A stretch of DNA of 64,000 nucleotides from Staphylococcus hsinchuensis (GTDB lineage: Bacteria > Bacillota > Bacilli > Staphylococcales > Staphylococcaceae): positions 372,001 through 436,000 of the forward strand of contig NZ_CP128355.1 of NCBI RefSeq assembly GCF_038789205.1, read 5' to 3'. Shown here in pieces: positions 38,075 to 47,006 of this stretch. Position 1 is the stretch's first letter, and every line of letters starts with the position of its first letter. Position numbers and translations under genes: made by a program. The notes beneath the pieces were generated by a model that saw nothing but the letters and a program-made list of their open reading frames with translations, made no database searches and had not been told where the DNA came from.

Positions 38075-39217
38075 CTATTTTTCTAAAGCTTGTTTTAAAT
38101 CTGCTACTAAGTCTTCAGTATCTTCAATACCAACGGATAAACGAATTAAGCCATCAGCAATACCTTCTTTTTCACGAACGTCTTTAGGGATTGAAGCATG
38201 TGTCATTAATGCAGGAACTGATACTAAACTTTCTACCGCGCCTAAGCTTTCCGCAAGTGTGAACAGTTTAGACTCCTTGATGACTTTCTTAGCTGTTTCA
38301 ATATCAGCTACTTCAAATGCTACTACACCTGTGTGTCCACTTGCTTGTGATTGGTGAATGTCATGATTTAAATGTGATTCAATACTTGGATGGAATACTG
38401 CTTGTACTGCCTCATGACTTTGTAACATCTCAACAATCGCTAGTGTATTACGTTGAACTTGATCCATTCGTAAGCCAAGTGTTTTAATACCGCGGATTAA
38501 TAAATAACTATCTTGTGGTCCAAGCACACCACCAGTTGAGTTTTGAATGAAACCGATGCGTTCTGCTAAATCAGCATTATTTGTTGCAACTAAACCAGCT
38601 ACTACATCACTATGTCCGCCGATATATTTCGTTGCTGAATGTAATACGATATCGATATCAAAAGTTAATGGATTTTGGAAATATGGTGTCATAAACGTAT
38701 TATCAACGACTGAAATCAAATTATGTTTTTTAGCAATTTCAGCTGTTTTTTTAATATCTGTGACACGTAATAATGGGTTTGATGGTGTTTCGATATAAAG
38801 CATCTTCGTTTCAGGTTTAATATATGATTCTACAGAATCAATTTGTGTCGTATCTATAAAGTCTACTTTTATACCATAGCGTGTAAATACTTTAGTTAAG
38901 GCTCTGTACGTACCACCATACACATCCGAATTAATTAATAAATGATCTCCTTCGTCTAGCAACATTATTACTGCACTAATTGCGGCCATTCCTGAACCAA
39001 AGGCAAAGCCATGTTGACCATGTTCTAAATCAGCAATTAATCCTTCTAATGCAGTACGTGTTGGATTACCTGAACGAGAATATTCGTAACCTTGGCGTAA
39101 ATCACCTATAGCATCTTGTTCATACGTACTCGTTTGATAAATAGGTGTTGTTACTGCACCTGTATACGGATCCGTTGTCTTGCCACCATGAATTAATTGT
39201 GTTTTTTTATTCATCAT
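38075..39217 (-). CDS. mccB: Cystathionine gamma-lyase/synthase (MccB type)
   Basis: A 380-residue PLP enzyme of the Cys/Met metabolism family. The cofactor lysine is in LHSATKYIGGHSDVVAG; YSRSGNPTRTALE, GSGMAAISAV and SLGAVESLVSVPALMTH are family landmarks. Coupled with the upstream cysteine-synthase-like gene (ATG overlapping its TGA by four bases). The pair matches mccA-mccB, which converts homocysteine to cysteine via cystathionine (reverse transsulfuration). MetB or MetC activity is the alternative. Two ATGs in a row follow AGGAG. The mccAB genes are normally regulated by CymR in staphylococci; no site was recognised here. A terminator lies beyond the stop. Confidence 0.88.
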   Translation of the reverse strand: MMNKKTQLIHGGKTTDPYTGAVTTPIYQTSTYEQDAIGDLRQGYEYSRSGNPTRTALEGLIADLEHGQHGFAFGSGMAAISAVIMLLDEGDHLLINSDVYGGTYRALTKVFTRYGIKVDFIDTTQIDSVESYIKPETKMLYIETPSNPLLRVTDIKKTAEIAKKHNLISVVDNTFMTPYFQNPLTFDIDIVLHSATKYIGGHSDVVAGLVATNNADLAERIGFIQNSTGGVLGPQDSYLLIRGIKTLGLRMDQVQRNTLAIVEMLQSHEAVQAVFHPSIESHLNHDIHQSQASGHTGVVAFEVADIETAKKVIKESKLFTLAESLGAVESLVSVPALMTHASIPKDVREKEGIADGLIRLSVGIEDTEDLVADLKQALEK

Positions 39218-40113
39218 ACATTCTCCTTATAATTGAATATTTGTTTAGACATATAACGATCGCTTCCATCTGGGAAAATCGTTACGATTACACCTTTATT
39301 TAAATGTTTTTTAATTTCAAGTGCACCTTGTAATGCGGCACCTGACGAACTTCCTACTAACAGACCTTCTTTTTTAGCTATTTGCGCTACATTATTAAAG
39401 CCATCTGCACCACTGACTGTTATAATATCACTCACTAATGACTTAGGTAAAAATTGAGGCCATTGTTCAGAACCTATCCCTTCTATATCATGAGGATGTT
39501 GTGGTCCCCCATTTAAAATAGATCCTTCTGGTTCGACGATAACATTTTCAACATTTAAAGTAGACATATGACGAGCTACCCCTGTAAATGTGCCACCTGA
39601 ACCTACACCAGCTACAAAATAATCAACCTCTGGCAACTCATCTGTTATCTCTTTAGCTAAAGTGTCTTCATAAGCTCGTGGGTTATGTTCCGACTCGAAT
39701 TGGTTCATATATAATGCACCATTTGATTTAGCATAAGCTCTAGCTACTCTTTGCGCTTCTTTCATGCCCCCATCCTTAGGCGTACGTTTAACAACTGCAC
39801 CTAGCGCTTTCATGATAGAAATTTTTTCCTCTGAAAATCCTTCAGGCGCAAATATTACTGTTTTCAAATCGAAATGATTCGCTGCAATGGCTAAACCTAT
39901 ACCTGTATTACCAGCTGAAGCTTCCACGATAGTATCTCCACTTTTTAAACCATGTTCCTCCACTGCCTGCTCGATTAAATATTTACCTAATCGATCTTTC
40001 ACACTGCCACCAGGATTAAATTGCTCTAATTTAGCGTAAATTTGAACATTTTCATCGCTAAAAGACTTTAACAACACTAGTGGCGTATGACCTATTAAGT
40101 CAAAAGTTATCAT
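39214..40113 (-). CDS. mccA: Cysteine synthase/cystathionine beta-synthase (MccA type)
   Basis: A 299-residue PLP-dependent beta-replacement enzyme. The cofactor lysine is in NPGGSVKDRLGKYLI (near residue 41). The substrate loop is EASAGNTGIGLAIA, and the phosphate loop VAGVGSGGTFTGVA. MccA uses O-acetylserine with homocysteine; a plain CysM/CysK role cannot be ruled out. The ATG at 40113 is six bases after GGAGG; a longer frame to 40191 has no site. First gene of the two-gene unit with mccB. In S. aureus the pair sits with a methionine ABC transporter, which is absent here. Confidence 0.87.
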   Translation of the reverse strand: MITFDLIGHTPLVLLKSFSDENVQIYAKLEQFNPGGSVKDRLGKYLIEQAVEEHGLKSGDTIVEASAGNTGIGLAIAANHFDLKTVIFAPEGFSEEKISIMKALGAVVKRTPKDGGMKEAQRVARAYAKSNGALYMNQFESEHNPRAYEDTLAKEITDELPEVDYFVAGVGSGGTFTGVARHMSTLNVENVIVEPEGSILNGGPQHPHDIEGIGSEQWPQFLPKSLVSDIITVSGADGFNNVAQIAKKEGLLVGSSSGAALQGALEIKKHLNKGVIVTIFPDGSDRYMSKQIFNYKENV

Positions 40114-40214
40114 CGTTAACCTCCAAATATTAATACCATTAAATCTTACCACACAGCTAAGGATTATAGACAAAAAACGTACGTATTGCAAATTTTTAAA
40201 TTGAAAACCAGCTT

Positions 40215-40237
40215 AGTAGTCCCACTTTTAGACTACT
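40215..40237. other. Hairpin in spacer between mccA and thrE-like genes
   Basis: AGTAGTC and GACTACT form a 7-bp stem with a 9-base loop in the divergent spacer 40114-40380. The neighbouring 40238-40300 is unusually GC-rich for this window (CTCAGACTCCTCTCGGTCGA) and has the look of a decayed repeat element. No function assigned. Confidence 0.35.
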
Positions 40238-40380
40238 TGGGAGACTTCGGTGACACAACCCTCAGACTCCTCTCGGTCGATCTTCCTATGTGACCACATT
40301 GTAAAATAAACATTACCCTTTGCTTTGTTTTCACAATATTGGGATAATAATTTTAATTATTAATTTGAGGAGGTCAGTAT

Positions 40381-41133
40381 ATGCAACGTCAACAAGATAA
40401 AATTACGATGAATGTCATACTGCTCGCCGGAAAGATTCTTTTAGCATCTGGTGCAGAAGTTTCCAGAATAGAAGATACGATGCGTCGTATTGCAATTTGT
40501 ATGGGATATTATCAAAGTCAAGGTTATGTTATTAATGTGTTTATCAACTTTTCATTAAGCGAAGAGCATGATACACGAATACTGAGAATCAATAAAAATA
40601 TTACAAATTTATCTAAAATATACCAAGTTAATTCTATTTCACGACAGTTAACGAGCAACAAGATTTCAATTGACGAAGCATATACATTGCTTAAACGTGT
40701 GGATCAATCGTCATTAAGCATTGCGCTATGGAAAAAGGTCATCGCTGCTGGGTTAATATCGATTAGCTTTTTATATCTACAAGGTGGTTCATTGAAAGAG
40801 TTAATTACGACTTTAATTGCTGGTGCTATTGGATTTTGCATTATTGAATTGTTGCAACGAAAATCATTAACGATGTTTATACCTGAATTTATCGGATCAA
40901 TTGTGTTAGGTTCTATCGTTATTCTTGGTTCAGAATTCTTTCATGTGGGAGACCGCTTCGGACCTTCGATGATTGCTTCCGTTATGCCAATTGTTCCTGG
41001 AGTTTTAATTACAACGGCTATTCAAGATTTATTTAGTCGCCATATGATAATGTTCACTGCTAAATTTCTAGAAGCTTTAGTCATAGCATTTGCTATAGGT
41101 TCAGGAATTGCTATTGCCTACTCAATATTTTAA
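40381..41133 (+). CDS. Threonine/serine exporter, ThrE N-terminal part
   Basis: A 250-residue protein of the DUF1212/ThrE family. The conserved cytoplasmic beginning LLAGKILLASGAEVSRIEDTMRRIA (residues 14-38) is followed by about five membrane segments from residue 115. In many Firmicutes ThrE is split into two proteins; the second follows 12 bases later. Together they are thought to export small amino acids. GAGGAGG lies seven bases before the ATG. Confidence 0.85.
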   Translation: MQRQQDKITMNVILLAGKILLASGAEVSRIEDTMRRIAICMGYYQSQGYVINVFINFSLSEEHDTRILRINKNITNLSKIYQVNSISRQLTSNKISIDEAYTLLKRVDQSSLSIALWKKVIAAGLISISFLYLQGGSLKELITTLIAGAIGFCIIELLQRKSLTMFIPEFIGSIVLGSIVILGSEFFHVGDRFGPSMIASVMPIVPGVLITTAIQDLFSRHMIMFTAKFLEALVIAFAIGSGIAIAYSIF

Positions 41134-41145
41134 GGAGGATGACAT

Positions 41146-41604
41146 ATGACAATCTTATTTACATTTATATGTAGTTTTAGCGCTTCTTATTTCTTTAATG
41201 TCATTTATGATTCACCTAGAAGAATATTTATTCCAGCTGGATTTGCTGGCGCTTCGGGATATTTAGTTTACTTTATTCTTCACGAATATCTTAATATGGA
41301 TAGCATTTATTGCAGTTTATTAGGAAGCCTAACATTAGGACTACTCAGTCATATTATGAGTCGTGTCTTTAAGGCGCCAGTGGTATTATTTATGATTCCA
41401 GGCATTATTCCTCTTGTACCAGGAAGTATCGCATTTAGAGCTACACAACAACTCGTGACTTTAAATTTCGCAGAAGCATCAGATACATTTATTCGTGCAA
41501 TACTGATTGCGGGATCTATCGCATTAGGACTATTAATTTCTGATCAACTGTCTAAATCATTGAACATTAGTCATCTTTGGAAGGTAAAAAGAAACAGACT
41601 ATAA
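41146..41604 (+). CDS. Threonine/serine exporter, ThrE C-terminal part
   Basis: A 152-residue, five-segment membrane protein of the DUF3815/ThrE_2 family, with the conserved PVVLFMIPGIIPLVPGSIAFRA near residues 81-105. It completes the split exporter with the preceding gene, from which it is separated by 12 bases holding its AAGGAGG site. A terminator lies at 41641-41680. Confidence 0.85.
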   Translation: MTILFTFICSFSASYFFNVIYDSPRRIFIPAGFAGASGYLVYFILHEYLNMDSIYCSLLGSLTLGLLSHIMSRVFKAPVVLFMIPGIIPLVPGSIAFRATQQLVTLNFAEASDTFIRAILIAGSIALGLLISDQLSKSLNISHLWKVKRNRL

Positions 41605-41640
41605 ATATTGAAATTAATCTGCTGTAAATACAAATATAAA

Positions 41641-41680
41641 AAGTCGAGGTTGGCAAATAGAAAACCCAATCTCGACTTTA
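41641..41680. terminator. Bidirectional terminator
   Basis: AAAGTCGAGGTTGG and CCAATCTCGACTTT pair (one G-T step) between the convergent exporter and ROK kinase genes. Confidence 0.85.
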
Positions 41681-41683
41681 ATT

Positions 41684-42577
41684 TTATTCATTAATATAAT
41701 ATAAACCTGTTAAAACGTTCGCTTCTAAATCACTGACTTTAACTTTCAGTGGTACATCTTTTATGAGATGGTGTGCTTTTGCATAGTCTATTATTTTCTC
41801 ACTATAAGGTAATTTACTTTGCGTCACGCCACCACCTAACACAATATGGTACGTATTAAATATACTTATTAAATTTGTACACAGTTGTTGCGTCAGCGTT
41901 AATACCTCATCTATCATTTCAGTAATAGCTTGATTTTCTCGTTTCATATACATATCGATAGCTTCACGTGTTGAAACGTCTCTTTGTAATAAGTCACTTG
42001 CCTTTCTACTCATTGCAGTACCTGAGATTTCATTTTCAACACATCCATACTGCTGACACACAGGGCACAGATAATCGCTATTACCTTTAATAATTGTATG
42101 ACCTACTTCACCAAAGTTTCCATCAACCCCGGAAACCAAAAGACCATCTTTAACATATGCCATCCCTACACCTGTACTAATGGTAATATAGATAAAATTA
42201 TCAGTTTCATCTTTAATATGCTGATACTCAGAAATGATTGCTGCATCCGTATCATTTACAAAGTTCGGTTGGAAATCACTATTCATTTCGATATACTGTC
42301 CAGCGTCGAATTGATTATAAGCTTGCAAATTCGGTGGATTTAAAAATATTCCCTTTCTATAATCACAAGGACCTGGCATCGCAATATTCAAAATAGATTT
42401 ATCTAGTTGTTCATAATGCTGCGTAAATTGATGGGCTATTTCAATAATCTCACTAAATTGTTGTTGTGGGTCGGATGTGAAAGTTTGAAATCTTTTCTGA
42501 TCTATAATTTCAGAATGTTCATTCACGACTCCAACAATTGTTTTTGTGCCGCCAATATCAACACAAAGTTTTAACAT
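41684..42577 (-). CDS. ROK-family sugar kinase
   Basis: A 297-residue ROK kinase without an HTH domain, so a sugar kinase rather than a regulator. It has the ATP loop DIGGTKTIVGVV (residues 7-18), the aspartate motif NFVNDTDAAIISEY, and a zinc motif HTIIKGNSDYLCPVCQQYGCVE. Its place 45 bases after manA suggests fructokinase, mannose kinase or glucokinase activity, feeding mannose-6-phosphate isomerase. CcpA or substrate regulation not visible. Confidence 0.87.
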   Translation of the reverse strand: MLKLCVDIGGTKTIVGVVNEHSEIIDQKRFQTFTSDPQQQFSEIIEIAHQFTQHYEQLDKSILNIAMPGPCDYRKGIFLNPPNLQAYNQFDAGQYIEMNSDFQPNFVNDTDAAIISEYQHIKDETDNFIYITISTGVGMAYVKDGLLVSGVDGNFGEVGHTIIKGNSDYLCPVCQQYGCVENEISGTAMSRKASDLLQRDVSTREAIDMYMKRENQAITEMIDEVLTLTQQLCTNLISIFNTYHIVLGGGVTQSKLPYSEKIIDYAKAHHLIKDVPLKVKVSDLEANVLTGLYYINE

Positions 42578-42622
42578 ATTCTGTCACCTCTATTATAAAT
42601 GGCCTATATGGCGCGTTGTTTT

Positions 42623-43558
42623 TTATTCGTGACTCACAACAAACGTCATGTCACCGTTAAATTCAATGTTTTCATCTTCTACAGTTAAGATAAAATGCGT
42701 CCCCTTTTCTACATCATAAGATTGTTGTTCGGTACGCACAGTGCCGTGACCATCTATAACAGAAACTAAACAATATTGATATGGTTTAGAATAATCTAAA
42801 TGGCCATCTATTATCCAACGCTCAATAGTAAAAAATGAATTAGAGACAAACTGTGTATACGAATGACCTTGAATCGTTTCATATTTTGGTTTCGTATTTG
42901 GAGACGTTTCATCCAAATTAATTACATCTTTACTTTGTTCTAAATGTAATTCTCGTTGTTTACCATTTTTATCTGTACGTTCATAATCATATATCCGGTA
43001 AGTAGTATCAGAAGACTGTTGCGTCTCTAAAATTAATATCCCTGCGCCAATCGCATGAACAGTTCCCGCAGGCACATAGTAAAATTCACCAGGTTGGACT
43101 TTCACTTTATTAAATAGTTGATCAAATTGCTTGTGATCAATCATATGAATTAGTTCTTTTTGAGACTCAGCATTAACTCCGTAAATAATTTCAGCACCTT
43201 CTTTAGCGTCTAAAATATACCAACATTCTGTCTTACCGAACTCTCCTTCATGCTTCTGAGCATAATCATCGTTAGGATGGACCTGAACGGATAATTTATC
43301 ATTAGCGTCTAATATTTTCGTCAATAAAGGGAAAGGTCTTTCTTCATTTTCACCAAATAAAGCTTGGTCATTTCGCCATACTTCGTCTAAAGTTTCCCCT
43401 TGGTACTTTCCATTTTTCACGATATTAGGTCCATTAGGGTGAGCTGAAATCGCCCAACATTCTCCAGTAGAATCATTAGGTATATCATAATTAAAAGACT
43501 TGAGTGCTGCGCCACCCCAAATACGTTCCTGAAATACTGGTTCTAAAAATAATGGCAT
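42623..43558 (-). CDS. manA: Mannose-6-phosphate isomerase, class I
   Basis: A 311-residue zinc enzyme interconverting mannose-6-phosphate and fructose-6-phosphate. Zinc ligands lie in LSVQVHPNDDYA (Gln, His), KTECWYI (Glu) and PAGTVHAIGAGILILETQQSSDTTYRIYDY (His). The short length is typical of the Firmicute branch. Forms a unit with the ROK kinase downstream. A small terminator-like structure lies about 150 bases upstream of its start. Confidence 0.93.
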   Translation of the reverse strand: MPLFLEPVFQERIWGGAALKSFNYDIPNDSTGECWAISAHPNGPNIVKNGKYQGETLDEVWRNDQALFGENEERPFPLLTKILDANDKLSVQVHPNDDYAQKHEGEFGKTECWYILDAKEGAEIIYGVNAESQKELIHMIDHKQFDQLFNKVKVQPGEFYYVPAGTVHAIGAGILILETQQSSDTTYRIYDYERTDKNGKQRELHLEQSKDVINLDETSPNTKPKYETIQGHSYTQFVSNSFFTIERWIIDGHLDYSKPYQYCLVSVIDGHGTVRTEQQSYDVEKGTHFILTVEDENIEFNGDMTFVVSHE

Positions 43559-43706
43559 ATACGTAAACCTCCGTTAATTGTCTTCAACACTAATAATAAA
43601 GCAATTTAAACGACTTGTCATGACTCGATATTCTGTTCAAATAAATTACTATCTTTAATGAAAATTATGAAATATTACAAAGTCTATTACACAAATGTCA
43701 CATAAA

Positions 43707-43765
43707 AAAGACGAGTAAAAATCGCCCGTCTTTCAACATGCATAATATCCCATTTTTAATGTCAC
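43707..43765 (-). other. Short ORF with overlapping terminator upstream of manA
   Basis: On the minus strand, AAGGGGG is followed by a GTG opening a 10-codon frame (MTLKMGYYAC, 43765-43733). The stop runs directly into a hairpin (AAAGACGGG with CTCGTCTTT, 43707-43733) and a T run. The layout resembles a leader peptide with an attenuator or the end of a small RNA. The rest of the 43559-43891 gap shows only AT-rich sequence and presumed divergent promoters. Confidence 0.35.
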
Positions 43766-43891
43766 AACCCCCTTCAACAACTGAAACGTTCGCCGTTTTA
43801 AACTTAATTACATTGTAATGTTCTTGAAAAAACAAAGGCATATTTTAGTGTTAAGATGTAATAAGTAATCAAAAGTGTGAGGTGTTATATT

Positions 43892-44050
43892 ATGGAAAGT
43901 TTAAAACTACGTTCTATTGATATTCCGAATGATTTGTCTACTTTCGAATATCACAAGTTGTTAGCATATTTAGAGTTCAAATTCGACGTAAACCCTTCTA
44001 AAGTTGAATATAAATATGCTTGCGATAAAATCCGCGAAATTTTATCTTAA
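43892..44050 (+). CDS. Small conserved-looking cytoplasmic protein
   Basis: A 52-residue protein beginning MESLKLRSIDIPNDLSTFEY and ending CDKIREILS. GAGGTG lies seven bases before the ATG. The composition is balanced and soluble, codon use is like that of its neighbours, and the spacing to adjacent genes leaves room for its own promoter. No domain recognised. I have a faint memory of a similar short protein in other staphylococci, which I could not verify. Confidence 0.65.
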   Translation: MESLKLRSIDIPNDLSTFEYHKLLAYLEFKFDVNPSKVEYKYACDKIREILS

Positions 44051-44453
44051 ATTGTATTCCTTTTAGCATAAACGATTATACCCCTTGTTTGAAACGTCAC
44101 ATATCATAGCTTACGTGATTCTCCGAAACTTTTTCATTTACGCAACGGTTGGGACAATAGTTTGATTTGATAAGATATAAAAATTCTAATAAATTATATT
44201 TCCAATCCTCATTATTTAACTAAACAAGAAACGTATACCAATTCATGTAAAGAAATGAATTTAATTAACTTATCATTATTAATAGGAATTGCCCAACCGA
44301 AATTGATTTTGTCTATTTTGGGAAAAAGATAAGTGAATGAAATTAATATGAGAAATTATAGAAAATTAATCACTTAACTTATTAAAAAAACGTTAACTTG
44401 GGAAGTTAACGTTTTTTTATATAATATTTTTTCTTTTTAACACTCTACTAACA
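44051..44453. other. Spacer with terminator, no clear gene
   Basis: Mostly featureless AT-rich sequence. A 25-codon frame from 44256 (MNLINLSLLIGIAQPKLILS) has no good ribosome site and could be a decayed gene piece. The right end holds a strong terminator at 44384-44418. Confidence 0.5.
44384..44418. terminator. Bidirectional terminator
   Basis: AAAAAAACGTTAACTT and AAGTTAACGTTTTTTT pair perfectly around GGG. It lies 36 bases beyond the stop of the minus-strand small membrane protein. Confidence 0.9.
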
Positions 44454-44618
44454 TCATTTTCTTTTCGTAGGAATAAAAAATAAAGAGATAATTATTATAA
44501 TTGCAACTAAATCATAACTTATGCTTACCATACGTGGTACACCGAATATGTTCAATAATATAGAACCGATAAGCAAAATAATTAAAATTACCCCTGATAA
44601 AACTGAATTGATTTTCAT
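44454..44618 (-). CDS. Small two-helix membrane protein
   Basis: A 54-residue hydrophobic protein: a first membrane helix (VLSGVILIILLIGSILLNIF, about residues 6-25), a short polar turn GVPRMVSISYD, and a second helix (LVAIIIIISLFFI) ending in positive TKRK. GGAGG lies nine bases before the ATG and a strong terminator follows, supporting a real gene. Function unknown. It could be a membrane stress protein, immunity-like protein or transporter accessory; nothing in the sequence decides. Confidence 0.7.
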   Translation of the reverse strand: MKINSVLSGVILIILLIGSILLNIFGVPRMVSISYDLVAIIIIISLFFIPTKRK

Positions 44619-44712
44619 ATAGCTTAACCTCCAATGGATTTAATTCAATTTTTAAACTCTCATATATGCCGTTACAATTACTATTATTGAATATTTTAAG
44701 AAAATAAAACAA

Positions 44713-44744
44713 GACTGATGCGTAGGCAAACCCACACATCAGTC
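44713..44744 (-). terminator. Probable oatA terminator
   Basis: GACTGATG and CATCAGTC form the stem with extra pairs inside; on the minus strand a T-rich run follows. It lies about 150 bases beyond the oatA stop. Confidence 0.65.
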
Positions 44745-44896
44745 CATTACTTTAACAAATTACTAAAATTAAACTCAATCTAATCTAAACATTAACAAAA
44801 CATAATTGTAATAAAACGTTATCCCAATGAAATTTAATGGATACATATACATGTTATATTGAATGTGTAAAAGGTATTTAGCACTACAGTTGGTTT

Positions 44897-46669
44897 TTAT
44901 CCTGCGTTATGCACTTTTTTAATTTCCTTAATAATTAAATTAGATAATGCTTTCGAACCTATAGGTTGTAGATGGATACCATCTTTCGCAAAGTATTCTT
45001 GATGGCCTTCTGAGGCTTTATACCATTCAACAACATGAACGTTTTTATGCTTTTTACCTGCTTCATGAATTAACTGATTGACATGTTGCTCATACTTTCT
45101 TGGCACGCGAGTCGTCGTTAAGTAGATGTTAGCGCCATTACATTTTTTAATAAGTGTATTAAGTTGACCTTCAGTAAAGTCACCGTTTGTACCTAATTCA
45201 AGAACGATGTCTTTGTTAGGCTTACAATAATTTTCGTATTTACTATTAATTAAGTTATTTGCGTCTGTCAATTGTCGGCCTACTTTACCATCAACTTTCG
45301 CATTCGGTACTTGTTTTTGGAAATACTTACCGATATCAACCATGACTGAGTCACCAATAAGCATAGGTTTAATTTGACCTTCAAATCCTTGTTTTTGCTT
45401 GTTAGATTGTTTGTCATCTTTTGATTTTGTGCTATTAAAAGAAGTTTGCTTATGTTCTTGGAATTTCTTACCTTTCGCATCAAATTGTCCACTAAACAAC
45501 AATAGAGTAGGAACAACTAAGATGGCAGCAATGGCCATTCTGTAAAATTGTTTTCTCTTTGTAGGTGAAATAGCAAACGCTTTGATACCGTGTTTTCTAA
45601 CAGGTTTTTCGATAAACCTATAAGAGAACTCTGTCATGAGACACATCAATATAAGATCCAATAAATATGCATAAAATGGAATCTGACCATCTACGAAGTG
45701 ACTATGTACAAACGTAATAACTGGATAGTGCCATAGATATAAACTATATGATCGTTTACCTATATAAACAAACCATTTATTTCCCATAAGCTTAGCGAAC
45801 CAACCTGATGGATGCGCCGCACTAGCGATTATAAATAACGTGAAAAATGAAATAATATAAAATCCACCATTGTATAACCATCCCGCTTTACTAGATGTAG
45901 TAAAGAACATGATGATTAAACCTATAAATCCTAAAGCACCGAGCACATCTATTAAAGATCTTCGGGAGTTAGGAATATTAGATTTCATGCTGAATGGGGA
46001 CCAAACCATTGCTAATAAAGCACCGAGTAACAATGTTTGTAAACGGGTGTCCGTACCAAAATAAACCCGTGATTGCCCATTATTGAAATGAGATAAAATA
46101 ATCATCAATAATAATGAAATTAACGAAACAATTAATAAGGTGAAGAAAGTTTCTCGCCTTTTTGCGAATTTCAATAATAATAATAAAATAATTGGGTAAA
46201 CTAAATAGAACTGTTCTTCAATCGCAAGAGACCATAAATGTTTTAACGGTGCACTTTCGAATTGATTAAAGTAATCTACATTTTGAATGATGTACCACCA
46301 ATTCGATACATAGAAAAACGCTGCAACAACATCCTGCTTAATGTCTAGTATTAATTTCGGTTCAAATAATACGACATAAGTTAGTACAACCCCAAGTAAG
46401 AATATAACTGCTGGTATTAACCGTTTGATTCTCCGCTTCCAAAAGGCTATTAAATCAATAGAACCTTCTCTTTCATATTCCGACAATAGTAAAGCTGTTA
46501 TCAAATAACCTGAAATTACAAAAAATGTGTCTACCCCTAAAAAACCACCTGGCAACCACTGTGCATTTAAATGAAAGATGATAATTGCAATTACCGCAAT
46601 TGCACGAAAGCCATCTAAACCAGGCAGATACCTATGACTATATAATCGTTTGACTCTGCTTAGTTGCAT
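44897..46669 (-). CDS. oatA: Peptidoglycan O-acetyltransferase OatA
   Basis: A 590-residue two-part protein. The N-terminal acyltransferase-3 domain (about residues 10-380) has some ten membrane helices and begins YLPGLDGFRAIAVIAIIIFH. The extracellular SGNH esterase-fold domain (about 430-590) has Ser in LIGDSVMVDI, Gly in GRQLTD, Asn in LGTNGDF and Asp-His in KDGIHLQPIGS. It acetylates the C6 hydroxyl of N-acetylmuramic acid, giving lysozyme resistance. The length fits OatA (about 600). A second such gene is common in staphylococci, so assignment as oatA rather than a paralogue is likely but not certain. Single-gene unit. Confidence 0.88.
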   Translation of the reverse strand: MQLSRVKRLYSHRYLPGLDGFRAIAVIAIIIFHLNAQWLPGGFLGVDTFFVISGYLITALLLSEYEREGSIDLIAFWKRRIKRLIPAVIFLLGVVLTYVVLFEPKLILDIKQDVVAAFFYVSNWWYIIQNVDYFNQFESAPLKHLWSLAIEEQFYLVYPIILLLLLKFAKRRETFFTLLIVSLISLLLMIILSHFNNGQSRVYFGTDTRLQTLLLGALLAMVWSPFSMKSNIPNSRRSLIDVLGALGFIGLIIMFFTTSSKAGWLYNGGFYIISFFTLFIIASAAHPSGWFAKLMGNKWFVYIGKRSYSLYLWHYPVITFVHSHFVDGQIPFYAYLLDLILMCLMTEFSYRFIEKPVRKHGIKAFAISPTKRKQFYRMAIAAILVVPTLLLFSGQFDAKGKKFQEHKQTSFNSTKSKDDKQSNKQKQGFEGQIKPMLIGDSVMVDIGKYFQKQVPNAKVDGKVGRQLTDANNLINSKYENYCKPNKDIVLELGTNGDFTEGQLNTLIKKCNGANIYLTTTRVPRKYEQHVNQLIHEAGKKHKNVHVVEWYKASEGHQEYFAKDGIHLQPIGSKALSNLIIKEIKKVHNAG

Positions 46670-47006
46670 TTTTCGTCATTAATCCTCCCCTCTATATTTC
46701 CACATAAATACACCATATCATTATCAAAAAGTAATTACTTAAAATAATCATTATTTTTACAAAATCTTTATATAAATTTGGAATTTATTATATTCAGTTA
46801 AAAATACCGAATAATATCAAATTCAACAAATACTGTTAAATCAATATTATTCGGTATTTTAAAAGATATAAATTACAACTTTACTCGGTTTTTAAATACG
46901 ACTCAACTTAAAATTAAATTAATAATTCAAAAATGCCATTCAATAATTATTCATGTCACTTGTTTTTTACATTTCTTTAATTGTTCCTTGTGAAACACCG
47001 GCTCAC
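46670..47006. other. Spacer with terminator hairpin between oatA and CPBP genes
   Basis: AAAATACCGAATAATAT and ATATTATTCGGTATTTT (46801-46860) form a long stem around a 25-base loop, likely ending minus-strand transcription from the CPBP protease gene. The remaining sequence is AT-rich without an ORF that has a ribosome site; it must include the oatA promoter. Confidence 0.6.

Noticed and set aside
40114..40380. T-box or S-box riboswitch ahead of mccAB
   Set aside because: No T-box AGGGTGG-type sequence or SAM-riboswitch core was found on the minus strand.
44256..44333. 25-codon hydrophobic frame as a second PSM-like peptide
   Set aside because: No ribosome site beyond a weak AAAGAA, proline in the middle of the helix, and no terminator directly after it.
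44512..44739. 75-codon minus-strand frame overlapping the small membrane protein
   Set aside because: No ribosome site, aromatic-rich and incoherent; the 54-residue frame at 44454-44618 has a good site and terminator instead.
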